Made by a program: the position numbers and the translations under genes | Shown here: in pieces, positions 29,917-37,224 of the stretch | Position numbering within the stretch: the first letter of the stretch is position 1 | Layout: each line of letters opens with the position of its first letter | Origin: Burkholderiaceae bacterium | GTDB lineage: Bacteria > Pseudomonadota > Gammaproteobacteria > Burkholderiales > Burkholderiaceae | Assembly (NCBI GenBank): GCA_021166835.1 | Contig: JAJPEN010000091.1 | Span: 1-64,000, forward strand | Length of the DNA: 64,000 nucleotides | Direction of reading: 5' to 3' | Notes under the pieces: generated by a model | The model's database searches: none | Told to the model about the DNA's origin: nothing | Seen by the model: the letters and a program-made list of their open reading frames with translations, nothing else

Positions 29917-30795
29917 ATGATCCGGGGCAGCATAGTCGCGATCGTCAGCCCGATGCACGAGGACGGTAGCCTCGATTTCGACAGCTACCGCAAACTCGTC
30001 GACTGGCACGTCGAGCAGGGAACCGCGGCGATCGCCGTCGTCGGCACGACCGGAGAGTCGCCCACCGTCGACATGCAGGAGCACGCGACGCTGATCCGCG
30101 TGGCGGTCGAGCACGCGGCCGGCCGCGTGCCGATCATCGCCGGCGCGGGCGGCAATTCCACCCGCGAAGCGATCGAACTGAGCGAGTACGCGCGCAAGGC
30201 GGGCGCGCAGGCGTCGCTGCAGGTGGTGCCGTACTACAACAAGCCGACGCAGGAAGGCATCTACCGGCACTTCCGCACGGTCGCCGAAACGGTCGACCTG
30301 CCGATGATCCTGTACAACGTGCCCGGACGGACCGTTGCCGACATGCGCAACGAGACCGTGCTGCGCCTGGCCGAAGTGCCGGGCATCGTCGGCCTGAAGG
30401 ACGCCACCGGCGACATTCCCCGCGGCTCCGACCTGCTCGCGCGCCTGCCCGCCGACTTCGCCGTGTACGGCGGCAACGACGATTCGGCGCTCGCGCTGAT
30501 GGCGATGGGCGCGCAGGGCGTGATTTCCGTCACCGCCAATCTCGCGCCGGGTCCGATGGCGCGCATGTGCCGCTGCGCGCTCGACGGCAACTGGCCCGAG
30601 GCGCTCGCGCTGAACCGCCGGCTGCTGCCGCTGCACCTCGATCTGTTCGTCGAGGCCAACCCGATCCCCGTCAAATGGGCGCTGGCCGAGATGGGGCGCA
30701 TCCCCCCCGGCATTCGCCTGCCGCTTACGCCGCTGTCCCCCGAACGTCACGCGATCGTTCGCGCCGCGCTCGAGCGCTCTGGAGTGATCACTTGA
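29917..30795 (+). CDS. dapA: 4-hydroxy-tetrahydrodipicolinate synthase
   Basis: DapA condenses pyruvate with aspartate semialdehyde in lysine and diaminopimelate synthesis. The 292-residue protein has GTTGESPT, the catalytic Tyr in LYNVPGRT and the Schiff-base Lys in GLKDATGD. It is followed by bamC with two bases between, an arrangement typical of proteobacteria. Confidence 0.97.
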   Translation: MIRGSIVAIVSPMHEDGSLDFDSYRKLVDWHVEQGTAAIAVVGTTGESPTVDMQEHATLIRVAVEHAAGRVPIIAGAGGNSTREAIELSEYARKAGAQASLQVVPYYNKPTQEGIYRHFRTVAETVDLPMILYNVPGRTVADMRNETVLRLAEVPGIVGLKDATGDIPRGSDLLARLPADFAVYGGNDDSALALMAMGAQGVISVTANLAPGPMARMCRCALDGNWPEALALNRRLLPLHLDLFVEANPIPVKWALAEMGRIPPGIRLPLTPLSPERHAIVRAALERSGVIT

Positions 30796-30797
30796 GG

Positions 30798-31952
30798 ATG
30801 ACGAGATTGTCGACCGCCGCGCGCTGCGCGACGGTGGCTTCGTTGTGCGCATTGCTTGCCGCCTGCGGCGTCACCGAGAAGATCGACGAGGCGGGCCGGA
30901 TCGACTACCGATCGTCGGCCAAGCTGCCGTCGCTGGAGGTTCCGCCCGATCTCACGAAGCCGCGCGCGGACAACCGTTTCACGATTCCCGAACGGGCGAG
31001 CAACGATCGCACGTGGTCGTCGTACGAACGCGGCCGCTCGACGCCGTCGGCGCAGAGCACCGCGCAGGTACTTCCGAAGGTCGCCGGTGCGCATATTGAG
31101 CGCCAGGGGGACCAGCGCTGGCTGGTCGTCGACGAGCCGCCCGAGAAGGTCTGGCCGGTCGTGCGCGATTTCTGGCGCGAATCGGGCTTCACCGTCCAGA
31201 GCGAGTCGCCGCAGACGGGCATCATCGAAACCGACTGGGCGGAGAACCACGCGAAGCTGCCGCTCGACTTCATCCGCCGAACCGTGGGGCGCGCCTTCGA
31301 CAACCTGTATTCCACCGGCGAGCGCGACAAGTTCCGCACGCGTCTCGAGCGCGAGTCCGGCGGCGGTACCGCGGTCTACGTCACGCATCGCGGGATGATC
31401 GAGGTCTACACGTCGACGGCCGAGGAGCGCACCGTCTGGCAGCCGCGGCCGAGCGACCCCGATCTCGAGGCCGAGTTCCTGCGCCGCCTGATGCTGCGCT
31501 TCGTGCCCGACGCCGAAGCGTCGCAGGCCGCGCAGGGCGCGTCGACCGACGGCGCGGCGGCGCGCGCCGTCACGCTGGTGAACACCGGCGAGGCGCAGCG
31601 GCTGGAACTTGCCGAAGGCTTCGACCGCGCCTGGCGCCGTGTCGGCCTTGCCCTCGACCGCGGCGGATTCACCGTGGAAGACCGCGACCGTTCGAAAGGC
31701 GTCTATTTCGTGCGCTACATCGATCCGGAAATCGAGGGCGGCCGCAGCGGAAAGAAGCCCGGATTCTTCTCGCGCCTGTTCGGCAGCGGCCAGGCGCGCG
31801 CCGATGCGAGTCCGCGTTTCCGCATCGAGGTCACCGGCGAGGGCGAACGCAGCCAGGTGGTCGTTCGCGATCCGCAGGGCCAGCCGGTCGGCGACGTCGA
31901 CCGCAAGACGGTCGGACGCATCCTGACGCTGCTGCAGGAACAGATGAAGTAA
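30798..31952 (+). CDS. bamC: Outer membrane assembly lipoprotein BamC
   Basis: BamC (NlpB) is a lipoprotein of the beta-barrel assembly complex. The 384-residue protein has a lipobox LLAACG with the lipidated Cys23. The conserved unstructured N-terminal part (YRSSAKLPSLEVPPDL) contacts BamD, and two helix-grip domains follow. GAGG precedes the ATG. It is co-transcribed with dapA and followed six bases later by an MBL-fold gene. Confidence 0.93.
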   Translation: MTRLSTAARCATVASLCALLAACGVTEKIDEAGRIDYRSSAKLPSLEVPPDLTKPRADNRFTIPERASNDRTWSSYERGRSTPSAQSTAQVLPKVAGAHIERQGDQRWLVVDEPPEKVWPVVRDFWRESGFTVQSESPQTGIIETDWAENHAKLPLDFIRRTVGRAFDNLYSTGERDKFRTRLERESGGGTAVYVTHRGMIEVYTSTAEERTVWQPRPSDPDLEAEFLRRLMLRFVPDAEASQAAQGASTDGAAARAVTLVNTGEAQRLELAEGFDRAWRRVGLALDRGGFTVEDRDRSKGVYFVRYIDPEIEGGRSGKKPGFFSRLFGSGQARADASPRFRIEVTGEGERSQVVVRDPQGQPVGDVDRKTVGRILTLLQEQMK

Positions 31953-31957
31953 GCGCG

Positions 31958-32743
31958 GTGCGCTTCGCCAGCCTGGGCAGCGGCAGCGAGGGCAACGCGC
32001 TGCTCGTCGAAGGCGCCGAAGGTGCCGGCTGCGTGCTGATCGACTGCGGCTTCGGCCTGCGCGAGGCCGAGCGCCGCCTGCGCGCGCTGGGCCGCGAGCC
32101 GGCGCAGATCGATGCGATCCTCGTCACGCACGAGCACGGCGACCACGTCGGCGGCGTGTTCCGTCTTGCGCATCGTCATCGCATCCCGGTGCACCTGACG
32201 CACGGAACGCTGCGGGCGATCGCGCCGATCGTTCCCGCCGGCTTCGATCGCCGCTCGTTGCTGCGCACTTTCGACTCGGCTGCCGTCTTCGACTGCGCGG
32301 GCCTGCGCATCGAGTCGGTCGCGGTCCCGCACGATGCGCGCGAGCCGGTGCAATACGTGCTCGACGACGGCCGCGTCCGGCTCGGCGTTCTCACCGATCT
32401 CGGGCACGGCAGTCCTCACGTCGTGCGCGCGCTGTCGCGGCTCGACGCGCTCGTGCTCGAGTGCAACCACGACCTCGGCTTGCTCGAAGCCAACCGTCGC
32501 TACACGGCGGCGCTGAAGCGGCGCATCGCCGGGCAATGGGGCCATCTCGGCAACGGCGAAGCGGCGCGCATCCTGGCTTCGATCGACCGCACGCGCCTGC
32601 GCACCGTCGTGGCGGCGCATCTGAGCCGGCAGAACAACCGGCCCGACCTCGCGCGAGCGGCACTCGCGCCGGTATTCGACGGCGATCCTTCCGGGCTGCA
32701 GGTCGCCGACCAGGACAACGGCATCGGCTGGATCGCCGTCTGA
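31958..32743 (+). CDS. MBL-fold metallo-hydrolase (YycJ-like)
   Basis: This 261-residue protein begins MRFASLGSGSEGNALLV, the signature of the YycJ/WalJ-type metallo-beta-lactamase group. The metal motif THEHGDH and further ligands near HDAREP, TDLGHG and HLS are present. YycJ proteins are proposed exonucleases, but the function in betaproteobacteria is not established. It starts with GTG at 31958. Confidence 0.88.
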   Translation: MRFASLGSGSEGNALLVEGAEGAGCVLIDCGFGLREAERRLRALGREPAQIDAILVTHEHGDHVGGVFRLAHRHRIPVHLTHGTLRAIAPIVPAGFDRRSLLRTFDSAAVFDCAGLRIESVAVPHDAREPVQYVLDDGRVRLGVLTDLGHGSPHVVRALSRLDALVLECNHDLGLLEANRRYTAALKRRIAGQWGHLGNGEAARILASIDRTRLRTVVAAHLSRQNNRPDLARAALAPVFDGDPSGLQVADQDNGIGWIAV

Positions 32744-32749
32744 GCGCAA

Positions 32750-32783
32750 CCGGGGCGGGCGCGTGCGGCGCGCCCCCGCCCGG
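32750..32783. terminator. GC-rich hairpin between convergent genes
   Basis: CCGGGGCGGGCGCG pairs with CGCGCCCCCGCCCGG around a five-base loop with one bulge. It lies just after the MBL-fold gene and before the end of the opposing lipoprotein gene. There is no T-run. Confidence 0.45.
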
Positions 32784-32788
32784 CCTCG

Positions 32789-33493
32789 TCACTTCGCCGT
32801 CTGGCCCTGCTGCGCCTGGCGCGCGGCAGCCACGGCACGTTCGGCAGCGGCCTTCGCCTCGTCGGCCGCGTTGCCGGTTGCCTCGACCGTCGTGTCCGCG
32901 GCGTTCGCCATCGTGTCGTGACGCGAGGCGGCCGGTCCGCCGGGTGTCGCCGTTTCGCGGGCCAGCTCGGCCGCCTGCTCGGCTTTGCGGCTCGCCGCCT
33001 GCGCGGCTTGCGCTGCCTGCTGCGCAGCTGCGGCGCTGTCCTTGTTTTCGGCGTTGTTGGCCGCGGCTATCGCGCGTTGCGCGGCCTTGTTGGTGTCTTC
33101 AGCCGCCTTCTTCAGCGCCTCGTTGGTCGACTCGGCCGACTGCGTGGGTTCGCCGCTGCGCTCGGCCTGCTGGGCGCGCTCCGAATACGCGCTCTGGCGC
33201 GCCGCCTGCGCCGCTTCCTCGGCTTTCAGTCCGGCGTCCTTCGCCGCGTCGGCGGCCTGCCGCGCGGGGTTTGCAAGATCGCCCGATTCAGCTGCCGATT
33301 GCCCCGGAGGTCCGAGAACCGCGGTGCCGGAGGAGGCCGACGGCTCGGGTCCGGCGGTATGAGGGCCGCTGGAAGCTGCGCCGCTGCTCGCTGCCGGCGG
33401 GGCCGCGGGCGGCGCAGCCGGTTCGTCGCTGCGGCTGCACCCGCCCAGCGCCAATGCCGTGATCGAGGCGAGGAGGAGGGTTCTGTGCATCAT
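32789..33493 (-). CDS. Alanine-rich predicted lipoprotein
   Basis: I do not recognise a family. The 234-residue protein has a lipoprotein signal peptide with lipobox LALGGC (Cys19). A Pro/Ala/Ser-rich linker follows, then an Ala/Glu/Lys/Gln-rich region (about 80-220) that should form long helices or a coiled coil. It may be an outer-membrane-anchored structural protein. The start at 33493 fits the signal peptide. A hairpin lies just upstream. Confidence 0.75.
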   Translation of the reverse strand: MMHRTLLLASITALALGGCSRSDEPAAPPAAPPAASSGAASSGPHTAGPEPSASSGTAVLGPPGQSAAESGDLANPARQAADAAKDAGLKAEEAAQAARQSAYSERAQQAERSGEPTQSAESTNEALKKAAEDTNKAAQRAIAAANNAENKDSAAAAQQAAQAAQAASRKAEQAAELARETATPGGPAASRHDTMANAADTTVEATGNAADEAKAAAERAVAAARQAQQGQTAK

Positions 33494-33513
33494 GTCTTCG
33501 CTTCCGTTGAACC

Positions 33514-33534
33514 GGTTCGCGGTTTTCGCGAACC
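33514..33534. promoter_or_regulatory. 8-bp hairpin before the lipoprotein gene
   Basis: GGTTCGCG and CGCGAACC form a perfect stem around GTTTT. A 10-bp palindrome, GAACCGGTTC, overlaps its left arm. The site is 21 bases upstream of the lipoprotein start on the minus strand and may be an operator or a leader structure. Confidence 0.35.
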
Positions 33535-33668
33535 TGTACGGAAGCGGCATTTAACGTGCCCGGGGGCGGGCGTGCGAGGCCCGCGCGCCGAACTGCGCGC
33601 CCGGCGTCCTCGCCCCGCTGCCTGCTCTACACTGGGCCGGACGGCGTTCCTGCGCCGGAGGAGCGAGG

Positions 33669-34244
33669 ATGGATTCGCAGGTCTGCAGCAACCGATGGGT
33701 GCGGGTGCGCTACCGGTTGTTCGATGCGCAGGGCGAGGCGATCGAGACGGGCGAGCGCGAATGGACGTATCTGCACGGCGGATACGGATCGGTGTTTCCC
33801 GGTATCGAGCGGGTGCTGGAAGGAGCGCAGGCCGGCGAGTCGCGCAGCGTGCGACTCGAGCCGATCGACGCCTTCGGCGAGTACGACGCGTCGCTGGTGC
33901 AACTCGCGCCGCGGCGGCGCTTCCCGCCCGCCCTCGAGCGCGGGATGTCCTTCGAGGGCGTGCCGGGCGAGGCGGACGACGGGCGCATCCACATCGTCAC
34001 CGACTTCACCGACGATACCGTCGTGCTCGACGCGAACCATCCGCTCGCCGGCATGGCGCTGCGCTTCGACCTACAGGTGCTCGACGTGCGCGAAGCCACG
34101 CCCGAGGAGATCGACGACGAACTGCGGCGCGCGGACGCGGAATCGGACGACGAGGCGGACGACGAAGCAGACGACGAGCCGGACGACGAGCCGGACGACC
34201 GCGCAGACCCGGCGCAGCCCGACGGGGACGACGACGCCCGGTAG
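33669..34244 (+). CDS. FKBP-type peptidyl-prolyl isomerase, SlyD-like
   Basis: This 191-residue protein resembles SlyD, a cytoplasmic prolyl isomerase and chaperone with an insert-in-flap domain. Family landmarks include FPGIERVLEGAQAGE, AFGEYDASLVQ, NHPLAGMALRFDLQV and REATPEE. The SlyD metal-binding His/Cys tail is absent; instead the last 45 residues are mostly repeated Asp/Glu. GGAGGAG precedes the ATG. Confidence 0.88.
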   Translation: MDSQVCSNRWVRVRYRLFDAQGEAIETGEREWTYLHGGYGSVFPGIERVLEGAQAGESRSVRLEPIDAFGEYDASLVQLAPRRRFPPALERGMSFEGVPGEADDGRIHIVTDFTDDTVVLDANHPLAGMALRFDLQVLDVREATPEEIDDELRRADAESDDEADDEADDEPDDEPDDRADPAQPDGDDDAR

Positions 34245-34277
34245 CGCCGCGTCGGGCGCGGCCGACGCCGCGCCGTC

Positions 34278-36188
34278 TCAGCCGGCCGGCGTGATCGTCG
34301 ACTGCGGCGTGAACGCGTCCGAATAGCAGGCGTCTTCGTGCAGGCCCTGCGCGACGAAGGCGGGGCGCGCCGCCTGCACCATCCGCACCGAGCCGCAGGC
34401 GTAGACCGAGAAGCCGCGCAGGTCGGGGAAGTCCGCCAGGATGGCCTCGTGCACGAAGCCGGTGCGGCCCTGCCAGTCGTCCTCGGGCAGCGGCTCCGAA
34501 GCCACCGGCACGAAATGGAAGTTCGGGTGCTCGCGCTCCCATTGCCGCGGAAGGTCGAGCAGGTACAGGTCGCGCGGCCGGCGCACGCCCCAGTAGAAGT
34601 ACATCGGCCGCTCGATGCCCATGCGGAACGCCTGCTCGAGCAGGCTCTTCACCGGCGCGAAGCCGGTGGCGCCGGCCACGAAGATCAGCGGCTTTTCGCT
34701 CGGCTCGTGAAGCACGAAGGAGCCGACCGGCCCCTCGATCGACAGCTCGTCGCCGGGCTTCATCGTCTCGAAGACGCGGGTGGTGAAGCGTCCGCCCGGC
34801 ATCAGGCGCACGTGCAGTTCGACGAGGTCGGTGCTGCCCGACGGCGACGTGAACGAGTAGCTGCGCCGCGCGCCGTCCTCCAGCACGATGTTCAGGTACT
34901 GGCCGGCTTCGTACTCGATGCGCTGGCCGCGTTGCAGCCGCAGCACGACGAGCATGACGTCGTGCGCGAGGCGCTCGAGCCGCTCGACGACCGTCCTGTA
35001 CTCGCGGATGCGCAGCGCGGCGCCCGCGGCCGCGTTCTCCTCGTACTCGAACTCGACGTCCGAGCGCGCGCGCGCGCAGCACAGCAGGATCCATCCGAGC
35101 TGGCGTTCCTGCTCGGTGAGAGCGGTGGGCTGGTAGCCCGACATCTCCACCTCGCCGCCGATCATCATCGCCTTGCAGACCCCGCAGCCGCCCGAACGGC
35201 ATTCGTAGGGCAGCGGGATGTCGGCGCGCAGCCCGGCGTCGAGCAGCGTCTCGCCGGCGCGTACCGGGGCCTGCTGCCGGCCGGGATGCGCGGTCAGCTC
35301 GTAGACCGCTTCCTTGCCGGCGCGCACCGGCGGCAGCCACGGCAGCGCCATCAGCAGCAGCGTGACGCCGCCGACCAGCACCCACAGCTTGATCGGATCC
35401 CACGAGTAGATCAGCGGATAGGCGACCAGGTAGAACCAGTCGAACTTCAGCGTGATCGGCACGGTGCCCAGATCGGCCGGCGCCTGGCTGACGACCGGCA
35501 CGGCGATCGACATGACCAGCAGCATCAGCGCCAGGCCGATGGCCAGCGGCCGCGGCGGAATCTGCGAGGCGCGCGGCACGCGCTGCGTGTGCACCCACAG
35601 CGACAGCAGCGCCACCAGCGGAATGCCGATGTGCAGGAAGGACAGCAGCGAGAACAGCCGGTCGGTGACCGCCTCCGGCGTGATGAAGTTGCGCGTGAGG
35701 ATGCCGTTGAACACCGGCAGCGCGTCGAGCCATTCGGTGGTGGCGACGATCACGAACTGCGAGAGCTTGTCCCACGGCAGCATGAAGCCGTTCACGCCCG
35801 AGACGTAGATGAGCCACATCACGACGATGCCGCTCACCCACGAGAACGCGCGGAAGCTGCGATAGCGGTCGAAGGAGAAGTGCCGCAGCATGTGCAGCAT
35901 CATCGTCAGCACCATCGCGTCGGAGGCGTAGCGGTGCACGCTGCGCAGGATGCCGCCGGCGAACCACTGGCCGTGCGTGATCGACTCCATCGACGCGTAG
36001 GTCTTGTCGATCCCCGTCTCGTAGAACGCGTAGAGGTACAGGCCGCTCGCCACGACGAGCCAGAACATCCAGTAGCTGGTCGCGCCCAGGTAGTAGAGCG
36101 GGTTCAGGCGATCGCCGAAGATGCGGTTGCCGACCGCTTCGGCGGCGAGGAACAGGCGTTGCAGCAGCGACTGGATCCGTTTGAGCAA
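34278..36188 (-). CDS. Cytochrome b-ferredoxin-FAD/NAD reductase fusion
   Basis: This 636-residue protein joins three electron-transfer modules. A cytochrome b part (about 25-290) has two heme histidine pairs, His85/His99 and His186/His200. A plant-type [2Fe-2S] ferredoxin follows, with Cys330, Cys335, Cys338 and Cys370 or Cys371. A C-terminal FNR-type reductase has the FAD motif RSYS and the NAD(P) motif GATGFAP. It could move electrons between NAD(P)H and a quinone or heme partner. TTG at 36188 has GGAG seven bases upstream. The gene is divergent from the heme-copper operon, and its cytochrome b is a paralogue of the one encoded at 39826. Confidence 0.85.
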   Translation of the reverse strand: MLKRIQSLLQRLFLAAEAVGNRIFGDRLNPLYYLGATSYWMFWLVVASGLYLYAFYETGIDKTYASMESITHGQWFAGGILRSVHRYASDAMVLTMMLHMLRHFSFDRYRSFRAFSWVSGIVVMWLIYVSGVNGFMLPWDKLSQFVIVATTEWLDALPVFNGILTRNFITPEAVTDRLFSLLSFLHIGIPLVALLSLWVHTQRVPRASQIPPRPLAIGLALMLLVMSIAVPVVSQAPADLGTVPITLKFDWFYLVAYPLIYSWDPIKLWVLVGGVTLLLMALPWLPPVRAGKEAVYELTAHPGRQQAPVRAGETLLDAGLRADIPLPYECRSGGCGVCKAMMIGGEVEMSGYQPTALTEQERQLGWILLCCARARSDVEFEYEENAAAGAALRIREYRTVVERLERLAHDVMLVVLRLQRGQRIEYEAGQYLNIVLEDGARRSYSFTSPSGSTDLVELHVRLMPGGRFTTRVFETMKPGDELSIEGPVGSFVLHEPSEKPLIFVAGATGFAPVKSLLEQAFRMGIERPMYFYWGVRRPRDLYLLDLPRQWEREHPNFHFVPVASEPLPEDDWQGRTGFVHEAILADFPDLRGFSVYACGSVRMVQAARPAFVAQGLHEDACYSDAFTPQSTITPAG

Positions 36189-36391
36189 AGGGATTCTCCG
36201 TGGGCCTGCAGCAGCGCGCAGGCGCAGGCAACGTAGCGAGAACGGCGCGACGGCGCAACATCTGCCGCAGCGCTCGCGCGAATACATTCCATTTATTGTT
36301 GCGCGGATCCCTTCGAACGGCCGTACTGGAACGACAGGGCTTCCCCGAGGCGTCGCGTTCGTGGCAACTTCGGAACGGTGCATTCGAACGC

Positions 36392-36405
36392 TTGATCCCG
36401 GTCAA
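36392..36405. promoter_or_regulatory. FNR/Dnr-type regulator box
   Basis: TTGATCCCGGTCAA matches the consensus TTGAT-N4-ATCAA with one mismatch. Its centre is about 41.5 bases before a transcription start predicted from the -10 at 36429, the class II activation position. Regulators of this type (FNR, Anr, Dnr, NnrR) respond to low oxygen or nitric oxide. Confidence 0.65.
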
Positions 36406-36428
36406 TGCGGGGGGCCGGGGGCAGCAAC

Positions 36429-36434
36429 CATGAT
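36429..36434 (+). promoter_or_regulatory. -10 element of the heme-copper operon
   Basis: CATGAT matches four of six -10 positions. It is spaced from the FNR-type box as expected for an activated promoter that has no good -35. The start would be near 36440 and the first gene at 36464. Confidence 0.45.
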
Positions 36435-36463
36435 GCCCGCGTTAAAACACGAGGACACCGTCC

Positions 36464-36652
36464 ATGGCCGACAAACAGGTCTCCCAAGCTGCGCCGCCCC
36501 AGGAGCCCGAAGAGCGGGTTCCGGTTTTCCAGCAGATCGTCGACAACCCGTTCCTGCTGCTGTTTCTCGGCGTCACGATGCCGACGGTCTTCTACATCCT
36601 GTGGGGTGTGATGGAGATCGCCGGGATCCCGGTCACGCCGCTGGCCCAGTGA
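36464..36652 (+). CDS. Small single-pass membrane protein of the oxidase operon
   Basis: This 62-residue protein has a soluble, charged N-terminus and one transmembrane helix (about 28-52). I do not recognise a named family. Small hydrophobic subunits are common in heme-copper complexes, and this one lies 19 bases before the subunit II gene. GAGGA eight bases before the ATG supports translation. It is the first gene after the FNR-type promoter. Confidence 0.75.
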   Translation: MADKQVSQAAPPQEPEERVPVFQQIVDNPFLLLFLGVTMPTVFYILWGVMEIAGIPVTPLAQ

Positions 36653-36671
36653 GACGCGCAAGGAGACTGGC

Positions 36672-37211
36672 ATGAGTGCAATTCTTCCGCCGCCCAAGCG
36701 GGTCTGGTCGAAGGAGCCGATCGGTCGGGACGAAGTCCTGTGGATCGCCATCGCCTTCGTCTGGTGCATGATCATGTTCTTCATGATGCCGTACTGGCAT
36801 GTGTACGGTAAGCAGAACCTGTCGGCCGAAACCTATCGCGTCAAGCCCGAGCTGTACGCGAAGGCCGCGCAGGACATGGTCGACAAGTACACGGTTCGCA
36901 CCGAAACCGACGAGAAGATCCCGGTGGTCGCGCCGCCGGCCGGCAGCGACATCTACCTGATCGCGCGCCTGTGGTCCTGGTGGCCGATCCTCGAGCTGGA
37001 AAAAGGCAAGACCTATCGGCTGAACCTCAGCGCCATGGACTACCAGCACGGCTTCTCGCTGCAACCCGAAAACATCAACATCCAGGTGTTGCCGGGCTAC
37101 CAGCACGTCGTGACGATCCAGCCGAACCGCTCGGGCACCTATGCGATCGTCTGCAACGAGTTCTGCGGGATCGGGCACCACAAGATGGTGTCGCGGCTGT
37201 ACGTGAAATAA
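36672..37211 (+). CDS. Heme-copper reductase subunit II with CuA site (NorS-like)
   Basis: This 179-residue protein has one N-terminal transmembrane helix (about 22-42) and a periplasmic cupredoxin domain. The binuclear CuA site is complete: His126, Cys161, Glu163 (backbone), Cys165, His169 and Met172, in the motif CNEFCGIGH. It is short, like subunit II of ba3-type enzymes and NorS of sNOR. It would accept electrons from a soluble cytochrome or cupredoxin and pass them to the next gene's product. Confidence 0.85.
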   Translation: MSAILPPPKRVWSKEPIGRDEVLWIAIAFVWCMIMFFMMPYWHVYGKQNLSAETYRVKPELYAKAAQDMVDKYTVRTETDEKIPVVAPPAGSDIYLIARLWSWWPILELEKGKTYRLNLSAMDYQHGFSLQPENINIQVLPGYQHVVTIQPNRSGTYAIVCNEFCGIGHHKMVSRLYVK

Positions 37212-37224
37212 ACAAGAGGCACTC

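Larger units (their letters stand above)
36189..36463. promoter_or_regulatory. Divergent promoter region of the respiratory cluster
   Basis: These 275 bases separate the cytochrome b-reductase fusion from the eight-gene operon. They include an FNR/Dnr-type box and a fitting -10 on the right. An A/T-rich patch near 36282-36302 could be part of a promoter for the left gene. Confidence 0.5.
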
